Shown piece after piece: positions 23,829-36,346 of a DNA stretch of 64,000 bases. The notes under the pieces are model-generated. The model searched no databases. It was not told where the DNA came from and saw only the letters and a program-made list of their open reading frames with translations. The stretch spans positions 468,501 through 532,500 of the forward strand of contig JAOTOM010004955.1 of assembly GCA_034440615.1 (NCBI GenBank), given 5' to 3'. The stretch comes from Ashinkailepas kermadecensis (lineage: Eukaryota; Arthropoda; Thecostraca; Neolepadidae). Position 1 is the first letter of the stretch. Each line of letters starts with the position of its first letter. Made by a program: the position numbers and the translations under genes.

Positions 23829-24819
23829 CAGCTGAGGAGCCGTACACCAGCAGCTGACTGTTGTCGTCCGCTGAGGAGCCGTACACCAGCAGCTGACTGT
23901 TGTCGTCCGCTGAGGAGCCGTACACCAGCAGCTGACTGTTGTCGTCAGCTGAGCAGCCGTACACCAGCAGCTGACTGTTGTCGTCAGCTGAGCAGCCGTA
24001 CACCAACAGCTGACTGTTGTCGTCAGCTGAGCAGCCGCACACCAGCAGCTGACTGTTGTCGTCAGCTGAGCAGCCGCACACCAGCAGCTGACTGTTGTCG
24101 TCAGCTGAGCAGCCGTACACTAGCAGCTGACTGTTGTCGTCAGCTGAACAGCCGTACACCAACAGCTGACTGTTGTCGTCAGCTGAGCAGCCGCACACCA
24201 GCAGCTGACTGTTGTCGTCAGCTGAGCAGCCGTACACCAGCAGCTGACTGTTGTCGTCAGCTGAGCAGCCGTGCACCAACAGCTGACTGTTGTTGTCAGC
24301 TGAGCAGCCGTACACCAACAGCTGACTGTTGTCGTCAGCTGAGCAGCAGTCACCAGCAGCTGACTGTTGTCGTCAGCTGAGCAGCCGTACACCAGCAGCT
24401 GACTGTTGTCGTCAGCTGAGCAGCCGTGCACCAACAGCTGACTGTTGTCGTCAGCTGAGCAGCAGTCACCAGCAGCTGACTGTTGTCGTCAGCTGAGCAG
24501 CCGTGCACCAACAGCTGACTGTTGTCGTCAGCTGAGCAGCCGTACACCAGCAGCTGACTGTTGTCGTCAGCTGAGCAGCCGTGCACCAACAGCTGACTGT
24601 TGTCGTCAGCTGAGCAGCCGTACACCAACAGCTGACTGTTGTCGTCAGCTGAGCAGCCGCACACCAGCAGCTGACTGTTGTCGTCAGCTGAGCAGCCGTG
24701 CACCAACAGCTGACTGTTGTCGTCAGCTGAGCAGCAGTCACCAGCAGCTGACTGTTGTCGTCAGCTGAGCAGCCGCACACCAGCAGCTGACTGTTGTCGT
24801 CAGCTGAACAGCCGTGAGC
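23829..24819. repeat. 39-bp minisatellite, ~25 copies
   Basis: Units are CAGCTGACTGTTGTCGTCAG followed by CTGAGCAGCCGTACACCAG; two CAGCTG palindromes occur per unit. The first three units carry CTGAGGAG and CGTCCG variants. Shorter 'gcagcagtcaccag' units shift the frame at about 24345, 24465 and 24730. Because 39 is divisible by three, long frames exist on both strands (13-residue repeats rich in Ser, Arg and Cys). No start context, domain or splice evidence supports a protein. Confidence 0.97.
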
Positions 24820-25489
24820 CAAATAATGCATTCCTGACTACCTATGTCTGTACTTACCTCTGCTAAATTTAAATACTGCATGCTCTTCTTGCGGTGAGAT
24901 GAGCACTCCATCCGTGATAGCTTATATTCCATTGGCATGAATCTGAATTTCACAACGGCATCCAGAAATGTATAACCTAAAGGCAAAAAATATATTTCAC
25001 TATTTTATATCTAAACAAGTATCCAATGACGTACTGTCTCCGTGGTCACACAGGTGTAAATATCATTTTACGATCAAAATATGAAAGTTGTAATAATTGC
25101 GGAAGAGAATGCACATCCAATGGAGATTGAATTTGTGATCACACCCCTCGCAGCCATCACATTTTTCAGACTTTTCCATGAGAGCAAAGGTCATCCTGAG
25201 CGCCGTTTCGATCTTCTGTCCAGCTGCCGGGTAATAACCCACACTCAAAAGAGATCACCTACCACTGAATAGACGTCCGAAAACCTCCATGGTGGGCTGT
25301 GTGAGGAACTTATCACACACTGCCGCTCTGTGACGGATCGGACGACATGAATTTCACGGAGCTGGTGTAGCTGATGTTTTAAACCAAGACCTCCCGTCCA
25401 ACAGTTGGAAGCGATGCTTCAGAACTATCCCTAAGCTTCAGAACTATCCCTCAGCACCGTGCAGGACTGGTCAACGTCATTCTACTTCA
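24820..25489. other. unassigned AT-rich DNA
   Basis: No recognisable gene. A short duplication 'cttcagaactatccct' lies near 25418-25452. Confidence 0.4.
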
Positions 25490-26043
25490 TTCACCAGCAG
25501 TGAGTGTGATGCGGTATCACACCAGCAGTGTGACACGGTATCACACCAGCAGTGAGTGTGATGCGGTATCACACCAACAGTGAGTGTGATGCGGTATCAC
25601 ACCAGCGGTGTGGCACGGTATCACACCAGCAGTGAATGTGATGCGGTATCACACCAGCAGTGTGTCACGGTATCACACCAGCAGTGTGGCACGGTATCAC
25701 ACCAGCAGTGAGTGTGAGGCGGTATCACACCAGCAGTGAGTGTGAGGCGGTATCACACCAGCAGTGAGTGTGAGGCGGTATCACACCAGCAGTGAGTGTG
25801 AGGCGGTATCACACCAGCAGTGAGTGTGAGGCGGTATCACACCAGCAGTGAGTGTGATACGGTATCACACCAGCAGTGTGCTGAGGCATCACACCAGCAG
25901 TGTGGCACGGTATCACACCAGCAGTGTGGCACGGTATCACACCAGCAGTGAGTGTGATACGGTATCACACCAGCAGTGTGCTGAGGCATCACACCAGCAG
26001 TGTGGCACGGTATCACACCAGCAGTGTGCTGAGGCATCACACG
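25490..26043. repeat. mixed 24/28-bp minisatellite, ~21 copies
   Basis: Two interspersed unit types share 'ACACCAGCAGTG': a 28-bp form with 'agtgtgatgcggtatc' (or 'aggcggtatc') and 24-bp forms with 'tggcacggtatc' or 'tgctgaggcatc'. Six consecutive 28-bp 'gaggcggtatc' units sit near 25710-25855, and the 24-bp 'gctgaggcatc' form is confined to the right end. Confidence 0.95.
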
Positions 26044-26867
26044 GTATGGCGCCGCGACAATATCGTTTCCATGAATCCTATCGTTATCCGTCGGAATCTG
26101 CTGTTCTCGGAACCTGTGTGTGGCCGGTGGCGACAGGCCAGGTCAGTGTTGGCTGGTCGAGTGGAGGTCAGCGTCAGGTCAACAACTCGGGGCGGACAAC
26201 CCGCCGCGTCTCAGGCACCTCTGGCAGCCAGCCGGTCGTGCTGTTGCCGGTGGGGGTTGTGATGGGATGCGTCAGCTGTACAGTGGCTGTTTGTGCTCCT
26301 CGACCCGTGCTCCAGTGTCGCTTTGCGGATATTGCAGCCACAGTGCCAATTACTGCACTACTGTCATTATCCGTTCCGTATTCTTATTTGTCCTGCACCA
26401 GATGGCATTGGGTGCCGAAACCCGACGCCATGTCATTCTTTGATTCGGTCCCAAGACGGTATGATGAATGAATTCCTGAGCGGCAAAACAGCTAGCAAGT
26501 ATTGTGTCAAAAATACATCCGTATTTACCTTCATGAGCTTCACCCAGGTATCATGCAGTACGCGAGTAAGCCAGATCATCATGCAAACCCGTACACCATC
26601 TCGCTATGGCTCGTAGGAATAGATATGAAGACAGAAGCGTGCTCCGCAGATAGTTGCATCTTTAGCAGAAGACTTCATTTCACCTGGGTTCAGTTGACGT
26701 GGAACACTTTGGCAGCGTAGAAGCGTAAGTTGATCATCGAGCCTCGTTTGTACTCAATTGAGTTCGAATCGGTGCATTAGGTAGGGGAAGGGGTGAAAGT
26801 ACGACACCGACCAGTGTATAATAATTATTATACGCCGGTCTGATTGTAATCAGACCCCACCAGTGCG
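26044..26867. other. unassigned; small palindromes at 26818-26857
   Basis: No recognised gene. ATAATAATTATTAT and GGTCTGATT-gt-AATCAGACC lie side by side just before the tRNA-like head that follows. Confidence 0.4.
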
Positions 26868-27285
26868 ATGCGATTAGTCCAGCGGTCTGGTGACTTCACC
26901 TGCCCCGGGGGCCACAAGCTGTGTGACCCCGACACGTGAGCAATGCTGGACGAGCAGCACGTCGCCGTTGCGCACCAGAACGCGTTCTACCAACGCGTGT
27001 GCACGGCATGTGCACGGCATGTGCACGGCACAGACCCCTTTAAGCAGGGGCTATGGTAGCACAATGGGTGTGATGGGAGGAGCTTGCGGTTGTTGAGGGT
27101 GTTATGCAATAGCAAGTGGATGATGCTAGATAGGCTGGGATATATAGCTTCCTAGGAACTTGGGATTGATTGGGGTGAGAATATGTACATTTCTAGTACC
27201 TTTTCTAGATAGGCTTAACCCAGATGGGCCCCTGTGGCTCTTATTAAGCCTTAACACTTTATGACTCTATGACTTTATGACTTAC
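26868..27285 (+). mobile_element. SINE or 5'-truncated LINE 3' end
   Basis: A possible A-box-like TTAGTCCAGCGGTCTGG (26874-26890) is followed by a body that contains GCACGGCACAGACCCCTTTA, shared over about 26 bp with the LINE at 41370. It ends in an 8-bp-period tail, 'TTATGACTcTATGACTTTATGACTT' (27260-27285), like 3' tails of non-LTR elements. 'tgtgcacggca' is triplicated just before the shared block. Either a tRNA-head SINE with a LINE-derived tail or a truncated LINE fits. The B box is not convincing. Confidence 0.5.
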
Positions 27286-27419
27286 CGCGTCGAGCTGTCG
27301 GCTTTTGACGCGCCCGATGTTGACACGTGGATCTCACCAACCCAATTGGCAGCACTCATTTCGCCCGTGCATTGGGCGCCACCAATACTTTTGAAACTCC
27401 TCCACCCAGGACGCGGGCC

Positions 27420-27860
27420 TTACGGTTCAAGCAGCGATGTCCAGCAGAGCTGTGGCTAAGCTCCCGCCGCAACAATTCCGTGTGGTCAAGCACATGGCCG
27501 CGGCGTCGCCGCTGGTAGTCGGCTGCTACAACCCGCAGCCGATTGCTTGCGGAAACAATTACGGCTAACGCCGGCCGCCAACCTACAGAAAATTATGTTT
27601 CTACTTACTATATCGAGCCCGTGCTCAGCACCCACCGCCATTACGGCCCGGCCGGGATCCTGCATCAAGTTTTCCCGGGTCGTTTAGAGCCAAGTCACAC
27701 CAATTACAAGGCGTATGGGCTCGCCGTAGGATTTTGTGACGTCACGATTGCTCTGCACGGCCTTGACCAGATGATTTTACCTTTGATGTATGGCTTTGGA
27801 CAGTATAATAGAGGACAATTAAAAAGTTGGCGCAATCTCAGACACAGGACACGAGCAGAC
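27420..27860. promoter_or_regulatory. candidate regulatory block, non-repetitive
   Basis: Balanced composition and no recognised protein. It contains GCTTGCGGAAACAATTACGG, a perfect CRE-type TGACGTCA at about 27738, and several TAATT/ATTA cores. Inferred only from absence of repeats and motif density. Confidence 0.2.
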
Positions 27861-28554
27861 TCGCGATTGAGTATTCCCTAATTCTCACTCCCCTCCCTTC
27901 TTATTACCGTCTGCTAATATCAGCCACTCTCCAGATTATTCTCAATTTTAAGCCACTATCCCGATTGAGCTCTGGTCGCGATTTTCTAATATGAAACGAT
28001 TTCAGCAGCCTCCTTCTCAACTGGGTTTCCCGTCCCGGAATCCCCACGTCGTTCCAGCTGATACCATGGTGGATGTCTACAGCGTGTTCGGCGACAGGGG
28101 ACTTCTGCGGCTGGGACTTGCAGAGAACGGGGGGGAGATTTTTAGAGGCGTGCCGGATCATACAGGTCATTTGCGCCGCCTTTAAAGTGAGTACGTTACA
28201 TGCCTGTCTAAAAGGCAAGTGCTTGCAATCAAGGTGCAAGCAAGTGGGTATTTACGTTAAGGGAATTTTACGTTAGTTTGTGTGGGATTTTTGGGTGCAG
28301 AAGGCAGGGGCTGAGTTGGAGACAACTATGATGTCTAAATGGTTTTAATTTTACTTTACTCCTCGAAATGATTTGTAGTTGGGGAGAGGTGGGGATGGGG
28401 GGGGTTGAGAGTGGCAAGAAACTGGATTTTGCTAGGGTGCCGGCTTTAGCCTACTCTTATCGAAGAGCACCGAGGGATCTTTACCGTGCGGACAAAGAGT
28501 CCACACCGCCTATCACGCCGGCTGCCGCGTATTAGTTGTTAGTAGTGGGTTAGT
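27861..28554. other. unassigned, flank of Penelope-like element
   Basis: No recognisable gene. This is the 3' flank of the minus-strand retroelement. No hammerhead-ribozyme core was recognised by eye. Confidence 0.35.
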
Positions 28555-29960
28555 CTAAGCATGCCATGCACGGTTGTCAGTTGAGTTAGTACGAAGTTTT
28601 TTTAAATATTTCCTAAAGCAAGTCGGCTCATCTACGTCCGACGGCCCCGCTAGGTAGCCATTTATTTCTAGCTGGGAAGCAATCGGCTCATGTACGTCCG
28701 ACTTCCTGAGAACGTCCCGGTGTCCTTTTAAGACGCTTGTCCCGCGGTCGGCTACTCTCGCCAATATACCTTGCCTTGCACTAGCATGTCAGGCGATAGA
28801 TGATCCCCAAACTCTGCTCCCGATCTCTTCGGTCTCTGAGACTTTGGCAGGGTTTGTTCTTTAGGGATTTTCCCGACAGTTGAGTGATGGCAACCCCCAG
28901 AGGCCTCAGGTGACGTTCCAGGCGCTCTCCAATGCCGGGGTAATAGGGAACTGATGCGTACTTCAACTCGTTTTCTGTTTTCTTTGGTCGATCTCTGTTT
29001 TTTTTTCGTGAAGCAGACGTAGCGCTTGTCTTTCGGTAGGCGTTAGCAGCGAAGACCTTGTCGAGGGTCCCCAAGTAAATGTTGGTGTGGGTGGGCGTCC
29101 TGTAGATGGAGGTTTTGAGTCGCCTCTTAGTTTTGTGCAGGTTCACATCAAGGAGGGGAAGAAGTCCATTGCCCTACAACTCCATTGTGAATTGATGGCT
29201 GTTCTGATGCTGGTGATATGATGGAGGAACTTGTCGAGATCTTCGAGGGGGTGGCTCCAGCAAACAGAACAAACATTAAAGAACAGGAACCAAACGTCTG
29301 CTTCTTCTCGGTCTCACTGGGCGCATTTTCGAGAAGTTCCATGTAGCCGTTGGCCGGGGTGTGGGAGAGCGACAGCCCACTGCTGCGCCTTCCGCCTGCT
29401 CGGTGCTGTCACCGCCCCAGAGGAAGTAGGTGCTCTGGACGCATCACTTGATCAGAGTTTCCAGGGACGAGACGTCAAGCGAAGTGTGTTCGGAGAGGGT
29501 CGGATTTTGGCGTAGTTGTGCGCAGGCGACAGAGGTGGCTTCGTCGGTCGGTACCTTCGTGAGAAGACTCGTCAAGTCGAAACTGACGAACGTTTATGTC
29601 TGTGACGTTGCTGTAGTAGACTTTATGGACAAAATTTTCGGGGTTTTGTCTTTTCCCCAGGATCGGGTTTATGTCAGAAAGCCGCGATCAGAGCTCATTC
29701 GCGATTATAATTGTCCTAGATAGGAGCTTAGAATGGTCGACTATCTGGAGAGTGCTATGGACAGGCGTGAATCTGAAGAGGGTCGGGAGGAGTGAGAATT
29801 AGGACAAATTTAATCATGATGTTCTTGTAGTCTCCTATTAACTTTTTTGACATCGAAGGGCTCACTGTTCGTTTCCTGTGTCTGATATTTTGCAACTCTA
29901 TTAATTGTCTTCTCTTTGAATGCACCATCTGGCGACGAACCCGTCACGAGCCCGGAAAGC
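28555..29960 (-). mobile_element. Penelope-like retroelement, degenerate, with GIY-YIG remnant
   Basis: Reading the - strand from high to low coordinates, pieces in several frames follow the Penelope-like order: 'VKKVNRRLQE' (near 29845); RT box 'FVSFDLTSLLTKVPTDEA' (near 29590-29540); 'STYFLW' and a frame-split GAAMGSPLSP-like region (near 29440-29340); a 'PLEDLDKFLHHITSIR' region where the usual YVDD is replaced by FFNV-like residues; 'NLHKTKRRLKTSIYRTPTHTN' region (29146-29080); 'VPYYPGIGERLERHLRPLG' (near 28950); and a C-terminal piece with 'LKGHRDVLRKSDVHEPIASQ' typical of the GIY-YIG endonuclease. The frameshifts, an internal stop and loss of catalytic Asp make it inactive. Confidence 0.85.
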
Positions 29961-30884
29961 TCACTAAAGTATTTTACAAAGGGTCATACCAGATAACTTG
30001 TGTCAGTCTTATGAACCCTCCAATATGTCTCCCAAAGAGTGAAGCAAAAAAAATCCGTTAATCGTCATCATTATATAATAGTTTAATACTACCCATCATC
30101 AATAGTTGCATTTCCCATCTGTATGTCAACTTTTTTCGACCATACTTATGCACCACCTTTTCCTTGCCTTGTATATTGCGAAGAAGTGACTGCTGTAGAT
30201 ACGAGCGCTGGATGAGGGTTCAAGAAAAGGCTGGCACGGCGAAGAGAACAAAATTTGGCAATGTAAAATGATGGCGCACGCCTCTCCATGGAGTTCGTGT
30301 GGAGGCCACCATACCTTTCCCATCATCCCACTCTCGACCTGCGGTTACCGGGGCGGATGTTCTCTGGAGCGTAATAAGCTGCCTCAAATCCGATTGCCGG
30401 CGTCGCTCTCAGGAAATCTGTCCACAGTACACATGCTACCTATTGGGCCGCGGGAAACGATTTTGCAGTGAATTAAGTGCAAAGCAGCCCATAATGCGCA
30501 TGTTTACACTGTGGTCGACAATAACCCGTGTAGCATACGCGTCATCAAGGCCATGCAAAAAGGTAAACGATGCTACACGAGGTGGCATGTAGGGCAACAG
30601 ATAGCTAAATTAACTGGGTTGTGAACCAGAATATACACGCCCAGGCACTCACACCCAGACTGTCAGAAAATCTGGAAAAAGTACCCTCATACCTGTCACA
30701 CCATATTTGCCGAGGTTGGTAGCACCCCAATGTGAAAGCTTGTCTTATGTCGGCAGGTTCTGTCAACATGTGGCAGGAGTGTGCGGGCATTGGCACCGCG
30801 CAGCTTCGTGCATGTGCTAGCAAATGTGGCCTGGTTGTTTCTCCTGGTTTTGCAGACAATTTTGTTATTTGAATCGGTCTGGAA
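29961..30884. other. unassigned, no gene seen
   Basis: No recognised gene or tandem array. Confidence 0.35.
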
Positions 30885-31048
30885 GGGCAGAGAACGTTAT
30901 GTTGCTTGCTGTCACACCAACCATCTTCCAGCTCTACCAGCTCTTGTGGGCGGCTGGAACGACAGGCAGAGAACGTTCTGTTACTTGGTGTCACATCAAT
31001 CATCCATCAGCTCTTCCAACTCTATATATGGGTGGTTGGAATGGCAAT
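30885..31048. repeat. 81-bp tandem duplication
   Basis: 'GGCAGAGAACGTTaTGTTgCTTG' at about 30885 recurs at about 30966 and is followed in both by 'gtcaca-caa-cat-c-tc-agctct', giving two diverged copies. Confidence 0.75.
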
Positions 31049-34000
31049 GTGACAGAGATGACGATATTGTGTCGCGGGGCACACGGTGACAAAGCTAGTG
31101 ACCATCGATCTGGTAGCGTAGCAGTGTGAAGTGTCGTGTGAGTGTGACGTGTCGTGGGAGACGTGTAGAACACGACCTCAGTTCGTTCTATGCTGCTCAC
31201 CGTCTTGCCTTTTAACCATGGCTGCAGATTCGTGGGTCGAGGGGGCGTCCCATCCTCACCTGTTCTGGTGCCCTGCTTATACAAATTTGTAATATTTTCC
31301 AATTCGATCTCATAATTTGTCTTGAAAATAAGGACTTGAAAGCTCTGGCTTCGTGAGAGATTTCCAGCCCTGTTTTTAACCTATTATTCGCTTTTAGCCC
31401 TGTTACATAACCTGAATGCTGAGTTGGTATTTTTATCTTGCTCCACTGTTTATAGGCGGATCCAGGAATTATTAAGAGCAGTGGCACATTCGTTCGGAGG
31501 GGCGCCTTCGGCGGAAAAGTTGCTAGGCGAAGCGGGATGGGGATGCAAATCAACATCAACATTAGCATTAACTCGCAGCCGCCTAGGGAGGGTGATTTGA
31601 ACCCACACTCCCTCCCCTGGCAAATCTTCAACGGCCGTCAGACGGCTTACCGCACCTGCGATCAGTTTTTGAACATTCAAGTGCTCAGGAATGAGGAAAG
31701 CCTCTGGCAGATATCGCCATATATTACGCTTTCGTTTCGCAACAAGCGCAGGAAATGGGCGTTCGCTCGATGAGCGAAACGTTTATATATAGAGTGCATT
31801 GTACTCTCAGTGGAAATCGCCATGATAATCCCACTTTCGAGCTACACAAGGGCTGTTTCACACAAGTTTACATTGATTCGTCCAATGAATCGACATTATA
31901 GGGAAGGAACAAGTTACCTAACTACTTACTTACGATATTAGGTTTCGGATACGGTACATTAGGTAGGTACGATGTTAGGTTGGTAGCCGAACTAAGAAGT
32001 CTGTCCAAGACTAGTGGGCTCTTTGACTGGGTTTTGATGTGATGCTTAGTCAGCTCTATGGTTTCCATGCATTCATTAGTGCACCAAGGAGGAGCATCTC
32101 AGCCCTCTCCCCAACAACCTGATTTGGAGCAAAATTGGTTTCAGTCACAATTGGTGCGTAGCCTATTACCATTTTATGAGACAATGTTGCTCTAAGCTCA
32201 TGATTCGATGCAAAGCTTTACAAATCCAAGGAGTTTGAAAAAATTGTGAGAATTAGGTTTCCGTGGCCCTACCAAAGGACTCAAAAGCAACTTCTGGATC
32301 TGCAAATGCATGAAATTTATAATGGTCTTTTGATGTTCTGGTCAGGAATAGGTGAACAAAATGGAATGAGGTGAATTTTCTGGCTATTGAGAGTATTCCT
32401 CAAGCTTATCACCGCCAACAAAAAATCGGTGATAATTAATACCAAACGAAGCACAGTGCGCGTCGTAACATTTTTTTAATGCGCATGGATACCAGGTTCT
32501 CATGTTCAATTGTCACTTCCGCCCGGCGTCCATATAATGCCCTATTTTCCTTCTACGTCATGCAGGTTCGTCTGGCTGAAGCAACAACAGTGGTGGATAA
32601 TCAAGGATTATTTCCTTCTTTTAACTTTCTACGTATACAAGAGGGCAACAACGATAATCCAAAGTGAATCTGATGACCGATTTGGTATGTACCAAGGCGG
32701 CAATAAAGGTCATGTAAGTTCGCCTTGCCGATAAAGGTGACTGTAGTGCTCATTGAACGGCGTCAAAACGCACTAAGCTGATTTCGACTATCCTGGCCAT
32801 TGTTCTGCAAAAAATAGACCGATCAAATGGTTGAACTCACGCAACCTGGTATGCCCTCACTTCACCTCTTATTCCATCTTCAATCCCTTGGTATCATCTG
32901 AAAACATGCCTGGATTAGGTGGGTTGCGGGAGTTGTTCGGTGCGTATTTCAAACCTCTCACTACGGGGCTTATTACAGTTCGAAGTTCGCATGTAATTTC
33001 CAGGCTCTGGCAAAACATGTGCTGTTACCATCAGGTATAAGGCCGCATGATCTAAGATTATAGGAGGTGATCCTGTGATTACAATGCTCACGGCTATCCC
33101 TGTGCGTCACATTGTTCCGATCCATCGGTTAGCGGCTGAGCTCTCATGGGTTCGATATTCCCCGTCCCCATACGACCGTGCGCGGCAGCCTACACCGGGC
33201 GGTACCTACCATCTACGTCACGGGGAACGACGTCATCCGTTACGTCACGGATGACGTCGTCACCGCTGTCGTCGGAGCAGTGCCGCTCTGTTCATCGGGC
33301 CTGACAAATTGGGATAGCCCAGACGTGTGCACAACATGGCACACGACTCAGGCAGGAGGTCTGAGAGCAAACGCGTGAGCAGGACTGGCCAACAAAGGGG
33401 CCGGCAAAATTGAGCCTCCGCTGTCGTGTACATGGCGTGTTGGTGTGCGTGTGTGTGAGTGTACGCAGACCTGTAATCCGCATGTAGGGGAATGTAGGTC
33501 GGCGATTTTAGGTGAGTGAACCGCATCCCCCCCCCCCACACACACACTCACACATAAAAGAACACTGCACCAGACAGTGCAGGTATAGCATGTAATTTTT
33601 GCGGCTTGTGCATTGCTCTTTTCCTCTTCCGGAAAAGAGCATTGCTGTCAGTTCTGGGTGTCGTAACAGGGGCGGGTGGGGCGGTTCATTATTTGTAATA
33701 GAGCGATGCAAGGATGCAAGGCAATTCAGCTGACTGCCCAATCATGGCGGATCCAACTGCATCTTCAAACATTTCGTAGAACCAAATACAAATGCTTGGA
33801 TCCAACGACAGCCGCTGTGACGTACGTGTGGTGGTCCCGGCATGCCGCTCTCCCCGGGGATTCACATTCAACCAGCATTCCAGATCTACCAGAATTTGCA
33901 CATCACTCAGAACTCCCATTGGGAGCCACCGCAAGCTCAATCCTTTGGCAGCAGCAGACGAAATGGGAGGAACCCCGCCTCCCGGAGATGTGGACACCCT

Positions 34001-34269
34001 CACCACCACAAGCAATCTAGTTGAACAAAACAATTGGTATATTATCGAAGACTGCACATTTTAGGAGAAAAAGGTTTGCTTGAATGCTCTTCGTATGCCA
34101 AAGACACTACAAATCCACCGCGATTGTTACCAAAATCTAAGAACACTTGTTCATGTTCAATCTGCTGGATGTATTTGTCGCCGGTGGGGGTGTGAGCTCT
34201 TCACACCACGTACCCGGAATCGCCAGTCTCCTCCTGAACGAGACAAGCGGGGAAGATCGCACATGCGTG
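31049..34269. other. unassigned; possible minus-strand LINE scrap at 32020-32420
   Basis: Mostly AT-rich. The - strand of 32020-32420 yields a stop-ridden reading with 'KLLGFVKLCIES' and 'PPWCTNECMETI', faintly like the 'PWW..EC..AI' linker of non-LTR elements. That is weak. A 10-bp hairpin GCTCTTTTCC/GGAAAAGAGC lies at about 33616-33645. C run and CA repeat at 33528-33550. No host gene recognised. Confidence 0.35.
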
Positions 34270-34570
34270 GTGTCCTGGTGTTTTGGCTGGCAGTGGAGGG
34301 CTGGTGCGCCAGCGGTGTAACTCCGTCTCCACCTGCGGCGGTCCACGCCCGCTCCAAGTGCTCTGTGTGCATGTCCTGGTGTTTGGCTGGCAGTGGAGGG
34401 CTGGTGCGCCAGCGCTGTAACCCCGTCTCCACCTGTGGCGGTCCACGCCCGCTCCAAGTGCTCTGTGTGCATGTCCTGGTGTTTTGCTGGCAGTGGAGGG
34501 CTGGTGCGCCAGCGGTGTAACCCCGCCTCCACCTGTGGCGGTCCACGCCCGCTCCACGTGCTTTGTGTGC
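34270..34570. repeat. 100-bp tandem repeat, 3 copies
   Basis: CAGTGGAGGGCTGGTGCGCC recurs at 34291, 34391 and 34491. Copies are about 95% alike, and frames through them on both strands are artefacts. Confidence 0.93.
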
Positions 34571-35561
34571 GATGTCGCAGCCCTCCAGCCGACATGCAGA
34601 TCGCCGCAGCGGCCGTGACAGGAATGAGTTGTGGGCTTGCTGCGTCAGACACAGCATTGTTATCGCGCCGCAAAAAAGTGTCGAAACTCCCCTTCCCATT
34701 CAGACGATGACAGATGACTCCAACACAAAAACAGACAGATTAGCCGTGTAATCAGCCGACGGCACTGACATTCCACGGAAATTTGGCGCATTCGGTGGGA
34801 TTTGAGGTGCATTTGTTCCAAACAATGTGGTGTCATTGTGGTTCCCGGGCGGCTCTTCAGTGCAGGCCATATTCCGACCAAATGGCGAGAATTCCAACAG
34901 CGGACCATTGTGGACTGTCTGCAAACATGGTGGGATGGTGATAAGGACCAGGAGTGGTGGACACCGCGCCAACGTTCCTCGTAACGTCGTGCCTTGAACA
35001 TAATTGCAAGGCAGCCCCACCACTTATATCGCACTTATCGCCTTTAGGATGACATTAACGCCACGTTTGGCAGCATCATTTGCTACTAGTCCATTGTAGT
35101 ACACAAACACAGTGACATAGTCACGAAGCACGAATACACAGCTGCAGTGGCTCTTCCGAGAAGTGGAATGAGATACGAAATGACACCTCAAAGTGATACG
35201 CACGGATGCCTGCCGTACAGATGCTTCGCCTGTCAGTCACCCCCTTCCCGTTCAGCTGAGACCTGCTCAACCTGGAGCCACCCAGCGGGGCGGGCCGTGC
35301 CAGTTGACCTGGACGGGCGGACCGCTGTCAGGTCAGCGCGGTCTGCCCCACCCCTGCCGAGCCGCGCTGCGGTGAGCTCCGACCGTTGGCTCGGCGGCAC
35401 CACCGGATGTATTGCCAGCTGAGAAGATCAACATTGTCAGCAATCAAACGTGTCTGGGCGCCGTGTGACGTGTGTTCCGGTCGAACACCAGGCCGACATG
35501 GTGATTTCCACTGGGCTGGAAATGGATCGCCGGCACACCTCTTTTAAGTTGGCATTTGAAC
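34571..35561. other. unassigned, no gene seen
   Basis: Mixed sequence with a GC-rich stretch near 35270-35400. No recognised domain. Confidence 0.35.

Positions 35562-35646
<85 letters not shown>
35562..35646. repeat. (CA)n(TA)n microsatellite
   Basis: A short CA run passes into more than 30 uninterrupted TA dinucleotides. Confidence 0.98.
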
Positions 35647-35647
<1 letters not shown>

Positions 35648-35965
35648 ACGCACAGCAGTCTTTCGGTTGTAGTGCCTGGGTTATGACTCTGCGCACAGTT
35701 TGAACTGGTCGATAGGGACACGGCACCTGATGGACATGACCTCATTGGCATCAGTGCTCCGGCCCTCGTTCCGTTGTGCGCACGACTCCAGAGCTGTTGG
35801 GCATGACCAGCACCACGTGTGGCCAGTGGGTGTCGCCATTGTCACGTGACCATCCCATGTGGCCGGCGCGTGTCGCATTGTCACGCTCCACGACCGCTGC
35901 ACCACCCACCGTAGAGTGGCGCAGTGTCGCATTACTCCGCCGCGCCTGCAGCGCATTATCCTGTG

Positions 35966-36346
35966 TTTGTGTAGCGTTCTGTGTTCTGTGTTCTGTGTTC
36001 TGCGTTCTGTGTTCTGCGTTCGGTGTTCTGCGTTCTGTGTTCTGCGTTCTGTGTTCTTCGTTATGTGGTTTGTGTTCTGTGGTTTGTGTTCTGTGGTTTG
36101 TGTTCTGTGGTTTGTGTTCTGTGGTTTGTGTTCTGTGTTCTGCGTTTTGTGTTCTGCGTTTTGGGTTCTGCGTTCTGTGTTCTGCGTTATGTGTTCTGTG
36201 TTCTGTGTTCTGTGTTCTGTGTTCTGTGTTCTGTGTTCTGTGTTATGTGTTCTGTGTTCTGTGTTATGTGTTCTGCGTTCCGTGTTCTGTGTTCTGCGTT
36301 CTGTGTTCTGCGTTATGCGTTCTGTGTTCTACTCTGTGTTCTGTAG
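35966..36346. repeat. 7-bp repeat (GTTCTGT)n, ~53 units
   Basis: TTCTGTG/TTCTGCG/TTATGTG/TTTGTG variants fill 380 bp. All three frames read as Cys/Val/Leu/Phe-rich peptides, which explains the long frames here. Variants are locally clustered ('gtggttt' copies at 36066-36130). Confidence 0.97.

Noticed and set aside
23496..24831. 294-residue + frame and 205-residue - frame with 13-residue repeats
   Set aside because: Created by the 39-bp array; open on both strands at once and broken where a unit is short.
33090..33175. Possible tRNA B box 'GGGTTCGATATTCC'
   Set aside because: No A box at the right distance and no cloverleaf.
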